From Clostridia bacterium (lineage in GTDB: Bacteria > Bacillota > Clostridia > Christensenellales > Borkfalkiaceae), in assembly GCA_017621735.1 (NCBI GenBank), contig JAGASM010000043.1, positions 1 through 64,000 of the forward strand: 64,000 nt of DNA, given 5' to 3'. The position numbers and the translations under genes were made by a program. This document shows positions 1-7,967 of this stretch, one piece after another. The stretch's first letter is position 1. Each line of letters opens with the position of its first letter. The notes under the pieces were generated by a model, which was not told the DNA's origin, ran no database searches, and saw nothing but the letters and a program-made list of their open reading frames with translations.

Positions 1-2201
1 ACTACAATGCGGAATGCGTGCATTTCCGTTCCCCACGACAAGGGCGCGGAATGCGTTCCGCCAAAGAACTCGTTAAAGTTATAGACAAGGCGCAAGTTGC
101 CTTGGTACCAGCAGTTGAGGCACATATATCCGTCCCCTTGAATGGCAATATAAACGTTTTCATTCAAGTTCGGATTCAACCCGGGAAGGTGTACGAACAA
201 CTGCTCGTTCGTGCCCGTAAAGGCAAGGTCAAACGTGATTTCGTACTTGTTTTCCGCAAACCATCCGCTTGCGGGAACGCTAAATTGCGAATTTCCCGTG
301 AGCGTTGCAACGCCACCGTCTACGCTAACGTAATTTTCCATTCCGTCCGTAGGGGTTGCAGCAAAGTCTTGGCTGTACAATACGACGGGGCATTCGCACT
401 TATTTGCGCAAACGCTCTCTTGGCAGTCCTGATCCGTGCAAAGTCCGCATTCAGGGCACTCGCTTTCGCATTCGTGTGTAGGTTCCGTTGCATGTCCTTG
501 ACATTTATTTGCACAAACTGCTTCTTGGCAGGTTGCGTCCATGCAAAGTCCGCACGTCGGGCATTCGCTCTCGCATTCGTGGTGGCCTTGGCACTTGTTT
601 GCGCAAACCGCTTCTTCGCACGTTGCGTCCATGCAAAGTCCGCATACGGGACAAATATTTGCGCAATTATGAACGGTCATCGCGCCGTATTCGGAAAGTT
701 CTTGTGCGTTAAGCGCTTGATACGTATACGTAGCGTATTCCATCACGCCTGCAATTTCAAACAAACCGAGCGTAGTGAGGCTCCCCTTCGTCATCCCTTT
801 TTCGGTGTAGGATGCGGAAACCATAATTTCGTTGTTGATGTAGTAGAAGATCTTATCGCCACAGGATACGACCTTCATCGTAAGCGTTCCTTCGGTGGGA
901 AGGGAAATCGTTCTCCCGACGATCGTCGACCATCCAGCCGCTGCGTCGTAATGGAACAACACCGCTTGCGCTTTACCGTTTCCAAGCATATTCAACTGCG
1001 CGTTGATGCTCGTAGAGCCTGCCGCGTCAACACATCCCGTTTCGCTGTTTGCACCGCCGAGGATAAGCGCAATATTCGTATTGTTTGCCGTCGCGCCGAG
1101 CACGTCGTAGGTTGCTTCCACCTTCCAGTCGTCGCTCGTAAAGTTCAAAATAGAGTTGTTCGCATTCGCCATGACGAGTGCGGGAGCCGTCGTATCGTCT
1201 TCCATCACAACGGGACCTTCGATCTCTCTTACTTCCTTGATAACGAGGTTATCCATCGTAAAGAGATTTGCCGCCGTGGGGTGGAAAATAAGTCCGGAAA
1301 GCGTTCCCGCGGGAATCGCAACGCTTGCATTGTTGTTATTTCCGTTCGTCAATCCGCCAAACGCGCTGAGGTTGGTTGCAAGATATTTTGCGCCGTCGAT
1401 CCAAAGTTCAATCGCGTCGTCTACAACGAGAATGCGGAATGCGTGCATTTCCGTTCCCCACGACAAGGGCGCGGAATGCGTTCCGCCAAAGAACTCGTTA
1501 AAGTTATAGACAAGGCGCAAGTTGCCTTGGTACCAGCAGTTGAGGCACATATAGCCGTCCGCTTGGATTGCAATATAAACGTTTGCACCCAAGTCGGGAT
1601 TTAATCCGGGAAGGTGTACGAACAACTGTTGATTTGCTCCGCCTGCAAATCCGAGATCAAACGTGATTTCGTACTTGTTTTCCGCAAACCATCCGCTTGC
1701 GGGAACGCTGAACTGTACGTTATTTGCCGTGAGCGTTGCAACGCCACCGTCTACGCTAACGTATTCTTGCATTCCGTCCGTAGGGGTTGCCGCAAAGTCT
1801 TGGCTGTACAATACGACGGGGCATTCGCATTTTTCTTCACATGCGTCTTCTTCGCAAGTTGCATCCGTGCAAAGTCCGCACGTCGGGCATTCGCTTTCAC
1901 ATTCATGTGCAGGCGTATGACCTTGGCACTTTTCTTCACATGCGTCTTCTTCGCAAGTTGCGTCCGTGCAAAGTCCGCACGTCGGGCATTCGCTTTCACA
2001 TTCGTGAGGTGCAGGCGTATGACCTTGGCACTTTTCTTCACATGCGTCCTCTTCGCAAGTTGCATCCGTGCAAAGTCCGCACGTCGGGCACTCGCTTTCG
2101 CATTCATGAGGCGTAGGCGTAGGCGCGGAGGTATCGCACGCCGCAAGACACAAGCCGAACGCCATTATGAATACCGTCAAAAGATACCATAATTTTTTCA
2201 T
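1..2201 (-). CDS. Surface lipoprotein with Cys-rich repeats and tandem beta-sandwich modules (3' end beyond window)
   Basis: The reading frame starts at ATG 2201 after GGGAGAAAAGATT and stays open to the window edge, giving 733 codons. A lipoprotein signal ends in LAAC with the lipid cysteine at residue 22. Residues about 32-127 hold three copies of a 30-residue unit with the pattern C-x3-C-x2-C-x2-C-x4-C-x4-C-x3-C-x2-H. A LamG-like beta-sandwich (VLYSQDFAATPTDGM onward) and a second beta-rich domain follow, then three more Cys units and a second, nearly identical sandwich. The whole module repeats at exactly 1425 bp (475 codons). It lies 49 bp behind the next surface protein gene with no terminator between, so it probably ends the GH32/ABC operon. 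I recognise no named family. Carbohydrate or metal binding at the cell surface is inference only. Confidence 0.85.
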   Translation of the reverse strand, partial: MKKLWYLLTVFIMAFGLCLAACDTSAPTPTPHECESECPTCGLCTDATCEEDACEEKCQGHTPAPHECESECPTCGLCTDATCEEDACEEKCQGHTPAHECESECPTCGLCTDATCEEDACEEKCECPVVLYSQDFAATPTDGMQEYVSVDGGVATLTANNVQFSVPASGWFAENKYEITFDLGFAGGANQQLFVHLPGLNPDLGANVYIAIQADGYMCLNCWYQGNLRLVYNFNEFFGGTHSAPLSWGTEMHAFRILVVDDAIELWIDGAKYLATNLSAFGGLTNGNNNNASVAIPAGTLSGLIFHPTAANLFTMDNLVIKEVREIEGPVVMEDDTTAPALVMANANNSILNFTSDDWKVEATYDVLGATANNTNIALILGGANSETGCVDAAGSTSINAQLNMLGNGKAQAVLFHYDAAAGWSTIVGRTISLPTEGTLTMKVVSCGDKIFYYINNEIMVSASYTEKGMTKGSLTTLGLFEIAGVMEYATYTYQALNAQELSEYGAMTVHNCANICPVCGLCMDATCEEAVCANKCQGHHECESECPTCGLCMDATCQEAVCANKCQGHATEPTHECESECPECGLCTDQDCQESVCANKCECPVVLYSQDFAATPTDGMENYVSVDGGVATLTGNSQFSVPASGWFAENKYEITFDLAFTGTNEQLFVHLPGLNPNLNENVYIAIQGDGYMCLNCWYQGNLRLVYNFNEFFGGTHSAPLSWGTEMHAFRIV
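385..676 (-). repeat. Second triplet of seven-cysteine repeats
   Basis: Read on the minus strand, this stretch encodes three tandem units of the form HxCxxxCPxCGLCxDxxCxxxxCxxKC, each about 30 residues. The same triplet occurs at the protein's N-terminus (about 1820-2110). Spacing of cysteines is constant while linkers vary, which suggests selection on the cysteine lattice. Confidence 0.85.
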
Positions 2202-2250
2202 AATCTTTTCTCCCTTATATATTTATCAAGAAATACTTCATTGATCCGAT

Positions 2251-3924
2251 TTACTTACGGCGTCTAAACAAGCATGCTGCCGCAACCGAAAGAACACCGA
2301 CACCCGCTACGGGAAGAACACCGATTACGCTGCCGCAACCGCTTTCTTCGCCTTGACCGCCGCCTTCGTTCCCATCGCCTTGGGTGTTCCCGTCTTGGGT
2401 GTTCCCGCCGCCTCCGTTTCCGCCGGTGGTCTGATCTTTGACAACAACGAAATTGCTATTGCTTTCCACGCCGTCGATGACACATACGACTTTATACGTG
2501 CCCGTTTCCGACTGCGTCATCGCATACGTCAACCCCGTTTCGCCCGCTACCACTTGGTCGTTTACATACCAAACAATAGACGCAGGCACAACGTTTTCGG
2601 GAAGATAAGTCGCGGTAAAGGTAATTTCTTCCCCCTTCGTCGCTACGCGTTGAGAGGATTCCAACGATACTTCGTATACGACTTCCTCCCCTTCTTCGTA
2701 GAGAATGGACGTCCAAGCCATATTCGTGGAATTGACAAGCGATACAACTTGAAGATCCCCTTTATAAATTCCAAACGTCTTGACAAAATCGCCCTCAATG
2801 ACGACTTCGCCGTTGATACTGCACACAAGTTTAGGTCCTAAAACTTCCGTTTTTAATACGAGTTCCTCTCCCGTAAACGGAATTGCCGTAGCGGTATAAT
2901 TTTTTAATCCCCCGTCAAACCAGTTGAGCATAGGAATAATTTCCCCGTTGCAAAGTTCCGCAACAAACGTAACCGTGTAGTTATCGCCGTTTGCCGAGGA
3001 AGGCGCAAGCCCGTTCAATCCGCAAAGTTCGATCTTTGCCGTTTCGGGCGTGGTGGGCATGGATGCCACCTCATATTCCGCCGTTACGGAGTAAGAATTC
3101 TTTCCAAGTTGCGCCGTTGCGATTTCGTTGCCGAAAATCTTGCTTTGCGATTCGCTTGCCTCTACCGTTTCGGTATAGGTAATATCTTCGAGTTCTTCGA
3201 TCTCTTTCATCACGACGTTATCGAGATAATAAGCGGGATCCGCCGCCGATACGCCTTGGAAGTGGAACAAAAATCCGTCGATCGGGTTTTCGGGAATCGC
3301 TTTTCTTTCGCCCCAAACGTTGTTTCCGATATTTTGCAAACTTTGCACGAGATAACGAACGTCGTTAATCCATACTTCGATAATGCCGTTATAATGGACG
3401 TATCTTACGTGAAGATACTCATCGTTGATGATTTGGGGGGACGTTTGCGCAATCGAACCGTGCAACCAGTTGGTCGGAGCGCCCGTTCCCGTCGTCGCCG
3501 CGCCGCCGAGCGTGGTGCATTCGCATACCCAAGCGCCGTTTTGTTCGATGGACATATAAACGTGCCCGTTCCCTCCCGCAAGTTCGAGGAAGTGAATGAA
3601 CATATACGTGTTGTTCGTCGTCGCGTCCATTCTTACGTCAAAGGAAAGTTCGTAGTTGTTGGAAGCAACCGCTTCTCCGTCGGCAAAACGGTATTCCCAA
3701 ACGGCGTTCCCGTCGTTACCGGGTGCAGGTCTTGCAACGCCGTCCGTTACCGAAAGCCCGTTCAAGTCGGTCGGATTGCTCGAAAAGTCTTGTTCGTAGA
3801 CGACGGTTTCTTCCGTTGCCGCTTCCGCAGTCCACTGCATCGTGGGGATTGCGGTTGCAACCAACCCGAGTGCCATTACGGCAGACGCCGCAAGCACACT
3901 CCCTTTCAAAATTTTTTCTTTCAT
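2251..3924 (-). CDS. Secreted beta-sandwich protein with C-terminal GCGS-membrane-RRRK anchor
   Basis: This 557-residue protein starts at ATG 3924 behind GGAGG. A Sec signal peptide probably ends near AEA (about residue 36). The first domain (about 40-245) begins VVYEQDFSSNPTD and resembles the LamG-like sandwich of the following gene. A second beta-rich domain covers about 255-415 and an Ig-like domain about 420-495. A Gly/Asn/Gln-rich linker leads to SGCGS, a hydrophobic helix and terminal RRRK, which looks like a membrane or sorting anchor rather than LPXTG. It follows the ABC ATPase gene by 15 bp, so it is probably in the same operon. Binding of the fructan substrate at the surface is inferred from context only. 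Confidence 0.82.
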   Translation of the reverse strand: MKEKILKGSVLAASAVMALGLVATAIPTMQWTAEAATEETVVYEQDFSSNPTDLNGLSVTDGVARPAPGNDGNAVWEYRFADGEAVASNNYELSFDVRMDATTNNTYMFIHFLELAGGNGHVYMSIEQNGAWVCECTTLGGAATTGTGAPTNWLHGSIAQTSPQIINDEYLHVRYVHYNGIIEVWINDVRYLVQSLQNIGNNVWGERKAIPENPIDGFLFHFQGVSAADPAYYLDNVVMKEIEELEDITYTETVEASESQSKIFGNEIATAQLGKNSYSVTAEYEVASMPTTPETAKIELCGLNGLAPSSANGDNYTVTFVAELCNGEIIPMLNWFDGGLKNYTATAIPFTGEELVLKTEVLGPKLVCSINGEVVIEGDFVKTFGIYKGDLQVVSLVNSTNMAWTSILYEEGEEVVYEVSLESSQRVATKGEEITFTATYLPENVVPASIVWYVNDQVVAGETGLTYAMTQSETGTYKVVCVIDGVESNSNFVVVKDQTTGGNGGGGNTQDGNTQGDGNEGGGQGEESGCGSVIGVLPVAGVGVLSVAAACLFRRRK

Positions 3925-3939
3925 AAAAGTTTCCTCCTT

Positions 3940-4956
3940 TTAATCTGTTTTGTAAATTGGATGGGACGGAACCGCTTCGAGGTTATTGCAAAGCACGCTT
4001 GCCGTCTCCGTTTGCACGTATTTTACGCTTCCAAAGCACTTTTCGCACGAATATAAACAACGTTCTTCAAACGCACAACCTTGCGTACGCGATTCCAAAG
4101 AGCCGACGCCCATCGATTTTAACGGGAGTTTCCCCTCCCCCTTAAACCGAGGATCGGGAATCGGTACCGCTTGAATGAGCGCCCGCGTATACGGATGGCG
4201 CGGCGTTTGAATGACGTCGCCGATATTTCCGCTCTCGACGATTTCTCCAAGGTACATGACGCATACTCTTCCGCTGCTTGCAATATACCGCGTCGTGGAC
4301 AAGTCGTGCGAAATGTACACAAACGACATATTCAGTTTCGCGTTGAGTTCCTTCATCAAATTGAGAAGGGAAAGTCGAAGGGAAACGTCGATCATCGAAA
4401 CGGGCTCGTCCGCTACGATGAGTTTGGGATCGAGAGAAATTGCCCGCGCCATTAAGATACGCTGCCGCTGTCCGCCCGAAAGTTGATGTGGATATTTCGT
4501 CAAAAACTGCTCGGACGGTTGCAGTCCGATCAGCGACATCAATTCTTCGATCCTCTCGTCGATTTGACTTTTTTTCCATTTTCGGTGCATCGTCTTAATC
4601 GGTGCATACAAACTTTGGTAAATGGTTCTTACGGGATTGAGCGCGGCGTAACTGTCTTGTTGAATGAACTGAATTTGTGCATACGAGTTGATTTTTTTGT
4701 CAAACAGTCCGCTTACTTTTTTTCCGTCAAACCAAATTTCTCCGCTTGTCGGACGGAAAAGCCCCGTAATAATTTTTCCGAGCGTCGTCTTCCCGCACCC
4801 CGATTCGCCGATGACTGCGACGATTTCTCCCGGATAAATATCGAGATTGACGTCTTTGAGCACGTGAATATTTTTTGAACCCAACTGAAGCCCGGGTTTT
4901 TTGAAGTGCATATTGATATCTTTTAATTGCATCAAAGGAGTTTGCTCATTTTGCAT
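3940..4956 (-). CDS. Opp/Dpp-type ABC transporter ATPase (OppF-like)
   Basis: A 338-residue ATPase that would power solute import together with its OppD-like partner one base upstream. The Walker A motif GESGCGKTT (about residues 53-61), Q-loop FIQQDSYAALNP, signature LSGGQRQR and Walker B LIVADEP are all present. The C-terminal part has the four-cysteine oligopeptide-transporter ATPase domain (GCAFEERCLYSCEKC). Start ATG 4956 follows GGAGGGAATAAA. In this operon, with two GH32 enzymes and a LacI regulator, the load is more likely an oligosaccharide than a peptide, but the family alone does not decide this. Confidence 0.93.
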   Translation of the reverse strand: MQNEQTPLMQLKDINMHFKKPGLQLGSKNIHVLKDVNLDIYPGEIVAVIGESGCGKTTLGKIITGLFRPTSGEIWFDGKKVSGLFDKKINSYAQIQFIQQDSYAALNPVRTIYQSLYAPIKTMHRKWKKSQIDERIEELMSLIGLQPSEQFLTKYPHQLSGGQRQRILMARAISLDPKLIVADEPVSMIDVSLRLSLLNLMKELNAKLNMSFVYISHDLSTTRYIASSGRVCVMYLGEIVESGNIGDVIQTPRHPYTRALIQAVPIPDPRFKGEGKLPLKSMGVGSLESRTQGCAFEERCLYSCEKCFGSVKYVQTETASVLCNNLEAVPSHPIYKTD

Positions 4957-4957
4957 T

Positions 4958-5950
4958 TTATTCCCTCCTTAAATGGCATTTGCAAGTCGCCCCGCCTTGT
5001 AGTTGATACGTTTGCGGCTCTTCCTGCATGCACGCTTCTTGGCAATAGGGGCAACGCGGGTGAAATACGCATCCGCTGGGCATATCCAAAAGATTAGGCG
5101 GACTGCCTTCGATCGGCTTCATTTGCCCGATATCGCCGATGATAGACGGCGTTGCGCCGATCAAACCTTCCGTATAAGGGTGTCTGCGCTTTTCAAACAC
5201 TTCGTCTACCGTGCCGTATTCCATCAGTCTTCCGCCGTACATAACGCCGATATAATCGGCAAAACGGGCTACGACGCTGATATCGTGCGTCATAAGCAAC
5301 ATGGAAATGTGTTTTTCTTCGTTGATTTTTTTCAACAGTTGAAAGATATAACTTTGCGTAATGACGTCGAGTGCCGTCGTCGGCTCGTCCAAAATGACGA
5401 GTTGCGGATCGAGAAGGAGCGCAAACGCGATCATGACGCGCTGTTTCATTCCTCCCGAAAGTTCGTGCGGATAGGAATTGAGGACACGCTCGCTGTCCAA
5501 CTGCACGTAGCCGAGCAGTTCTTTACACCGCTCTTCCATTTGTTCTTTCGAAAGGGTTAAGCCGTGCTCCGTCATCGTTTCGTACAGTTGCTGCCGCACC
5601 GTCATAACGGGGTTCAGCGCGCTTTGCGCCGCTTGGAATACCATTGAAATCTTTGCCCAACGGAACTGTCTGATTTCTTTTTCCGAAAGTTCGTTGACGC
5701 GAATTTCCTTTTCTCCTTCGTCCGTTGTATCGTAGAAGACGATCTCCCCTTCCGCGACCTTCCCCGGCTCGGAGATGCAGCGAATGAGCGAGGACGAAAG
5801 CGTCGTTTTGCCGCTCCCGCTTTCCCCGACGAGCGCGGTAATTTTTCCGCGTTTGATGTCCATGGAAAGGTTTGTTACGGCGCGGAGGGTGTATTTCCGC
5901 AAAGGATAATCGATTGAAACGTTGCGAATGGTTACAATATTTTCCGTCAT
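4958..5950 (-). CDS. Opp/Dpp-type ABC transporter ATPase (OppD-like)
   Basis: ATP-binding subunit of the Opp-type importer. It has Walker A GESGSGKTT, signature ELSGGMKQR, Walker B LVILDEP, the D-loop TALDV and the H-loop MTHD. The C-terminal extension carries CVFHPRCPYCQEAC, typical of OppD/DppD proteins. A GTG at 5956 is in frame, but GAGGTGA before ATG 5950 (MTENIVTIRN) makes the ATG the better start, giving about 330 residues. The stop codon of the upstream permease lies within 10 bp, so translation is probably coupled. Confidence 0.92.
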   Translation of the reverse strand: MTENIVTIRNVSIDYPLRKYTLRAVTNLSMDIKRGKITALVGESGSGKTTLSSSLIRCISEPGKVAEGEIVFYDTTDEGEKEIRVNELSEKEIRQFRWAKISMVFQAAQSALNPVMTVRQQLYETMTEHGLTLSKEQMEERCKELLGYVQLDSERVLNSYPHELSGGMKQRVMIAFALLLDPQLVILDEPTTALDVITQSYIFQLLKKINEEKHISMLLMTHDISVVARFADYIGVMYGGRLMEYGTVDEVFEKRRHPYTEGLIGATPSIIGDIGQMKPIEGSPPNLLDMPSGCVFHPRCPYCQEACMQEEPQTYQLQGGATCKCHLRRE

Positions 5951-5957
5951 ACTCACC

Positions 5958-6869
5958 TCACAATACCTTCAATCGGGGATTGATCGTTTCATCTAACCCC
6001 TGCGAAAGCATCAACGCCGCAATTTGGAAGATGAGAATCGCAACGAGCGGATAAAGCATAATGATAACGTTGTTAACGTTCATAAGCCCTCTCATTCTTG
6101 CCGCTTGAATGATAACGCCCCAGTCGGTCGGATTGTAACTTGCAAGCCCGACGAGCATGATCCCCACGCTGGCAAGAATACTTCCGCGCAAAATAAGGAC
6201 AAAGTTGACCGCGATATACGAAAACAAATTCGGCATGATTTCTTTGAAAATGATATGCCCCGTACTCATATTCATAACGCGGCAAATTTGAATGAAATCG
6301 GATTCTTTCAAACTGATTACTTGCACGCGAATGGCGCGGCACAATCCCGCCCATGAGAATATGGAGATCATAAGCGCCATGGTGATCGGCGTTTCAATGG
6401 TAAAGAGCGCCGCCATCATCAAATACACGGGGAAGGAGGGTACGGATAAGAAAATGTTGACAATCGTCATAATAACACGGTCAACCCAACCGCCCACGTA
6501 ACCGCTCAAAATGCCGAGTACCGTTCCGAGTGCAATGGATAAAAACGCCGTAAAAAAGGCAACTTGCAATACGCTGGACGTTCCGGATATCACCTGACGG
6601 AAGACGTCTAACCCCATCCAGTCCGTTCCGAACGGGTGCTCTAAAGAAGGAGCAAGATATTTGTTCGCCGTATTGACCGTTGAATCGTACGGGAAGAGAA
6701 GAGGTCCGACGATTGCGACGATCACGTAAAGCAAAATAATTGAAAATCCGATTGCCGACTTTTTGTTTGAATACATCTTCGTAAAGAAGATTTTGATTCC
6801 CCTTCCGATCTTTTTAAAGATTTCAAGCGTTTTGGTAAGAAATGCGGATTTATTTTTTGTCTTTTCCAT
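5958..6869 (-). CDS. Opp/Dpp-type ABC transporter permease (OppC-like)
   Basis: A 303-residue membrane permease with about six transmembrane segments. The N-terminal part has the OppC-type motif LFPYDSTVNTANKYLAPSLEHPFGTDWMGLD (an extracytoplasmic loop stretch; key residues are the PFGTDWMG run). The ATPase-contact EAA loop region lies around residues 190-225 (SFSWAGLCRAIRVQVISLKESDFI region). It follows the OppB-like gene by 3 bp. It should form the translocation pore with the OppB-like subunit in the inner membrane. Confidence 0.91.
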   Translation of the reverse strand: MEKTKNKSAFLTKTLEIFKKIGRGIKIFFTKMYSNKKSAIGFSIILLYVIVAIVGPLLFPYDSTVNTANKYLAPSLEHPFGTDWMGLDVFRQVISGTSSVLQVAFFTAFLSIALGTVLGILSGYVGGWVDRVIMTIVNIFLSVPSFPVYLMMAALFTIETPITMALMISIFSWAGLCRAIRVQVISLKESDFIQICRVMNMSTGHIIFKEIMPNLFSYIAVNFVLILRGSILASVGIMLVGLASYNPTDWGVIIQAARMRGLMNVNNVIIMLYPLVAILIFQIAALMLSQGLDETINPRLKVL

Positions 6870-6872
6870 ACC

Positions 6873-7952
6873 TTACCCCCTCTTGACTCTCGGATCGATT
6901 AACGGATAAATCAAATCGACGATCAAATTTACAATGATAATCATGGCGGCGGAGAAGAACACAAGCCCTTGCACGACGACGTAGTCCTTACTCGTGATAC
7001 GGGCGGTGATCTCCAAGCCGATTCCAGGATAGTTAAAGATACTTTCCAACAATACGGAGCCGCCGAACAGTCCGCCAAAGGCAACGCCGAACGACGCCAC
7101 AAGCGGCAACAGCGCATTCTTGTTCATATATTTTTTTCGAATCGTGCGCTCGCTCAACCCACGCGCCCGTGCGGAAAAAATATAATCCGAGCCGAGAATC
7201 CCGATACAACTTCCGCGCATTTGCATGATCCAGTAACCCGTTTGAATGATTGCCGACGATAAAATGGGCAGCGCTGCGTGATAGAGTACGTTGAGAATAA
7301 AGTCGATATTAAATCCGGGAGTTACCGTAAAGATATCGAAATTGTTTTGCGAAGGGAAAATCTTCAACTGATAAGCAAACAACGTAACCATCAAAAGTGC
7401 CATCAAGTAATCGGGAATCGCACCCGTTACGGCAATGTACCCTGACGCAATCTTATTTGCGATTCCGTTTCTCCGTTGCGCGACGTAGCCGCCGATGGCA
7501 ACGCCGAGGAAAAAACTGATAAACAGTGCAACGGAAGAAATAAACAGCGTCCAAGGAAGTCTTTGCTCAATGAGCAAATTTGCCGAAACACCTTCTTGCA
7601 AGTAACTTTCGCCGAGTTCCCCGCGCAGTAGACCGCCCACGTAGCGGAAAAACGCGGCAAAAATATTTTCGTTGGGGTTGTAGTTGAGCAGTTGAACGGC
7701 AAGTTCATACGCCCGTTCGTAAGGCAACCCTCTCGAATACTGCAACTGTTGCGCATAGATGTCGACGATATCCCCCGGGATTTGACGAAGCAAAAAGAAG
7801 AGGAAAATCGTCGTCAGGGCTAACGTAAGAAGCGAAAACCCGATTTTAGAAAAGATATATTCATTTTTCTTGAAGAAACGGAGAACCGCCCTCCCCGCCC
7901 GTTTGAACGCGGAGGGTCGTTTTGCCTCTTCATTCCATGTTTTTTCTTCCAT
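6873..7952 (-). CDS. Opp/Dpp-type ABC transporter permease (OppB-like)
   Basis: A 359-residue permease, longer at the N-terminus than most OppB proteins because of a roughly 30-residue basic cytoplasmic stretch. It shows the usual LRQIPGDIV element after the first membrane helix and about six membrane segments. The EAA-type loop is near ARARGLSERTIRKKYMNKNALLP. ATG 7952 follows GGGGGAAGCCC. It sits 15 bp after the solute-binding protein gene and 3 bp before the OppC-like gene. Confidence 0.91.
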   Translation of the reverse strand: MEEKTWNEEAKRPSAFKRAGRAVLRFFKKNEYIFSKIGFSLLTLALTTIFLFFLLRQIPGDIVDIYAQQLQYSRGLPYERAYELAVQLLNYNPNENIFAAFFRYVGGLLRGELGESYLQEGVSANLLIEQRLPWTLFISSVALFISFFLGVAIGGYVAQRRNGIANKIASGYIAVTGAIPDYLMALLMVTLFAYQLKIFPSQNNFDIFTVTPGFNIDFILNVLYHAALPILSSAIIQTGYWIMQMRGSCIGILGSDYIFSARARGLSERTIRKKYMNKNALLPLVASFGVAFGGLFGGSVLLESIFNYPGIGLEITARITSKDYVVVQGLVFFSAAMIIIVNLIVDLIYPLIDPRVKRG

Positions 7953-7967
7953 GGGCTTCCCCCTTTT

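Noticed and set aside
18..1604. Long plus-strand open frame (528 codons) over the lipoprotein gene
   Set aside because: It is the antisense of the Cys-repeat/LamG gene. It has no ribosome site and its composition (Arg/Val/Cys-rich, no fold motifs) is that of a shadow.
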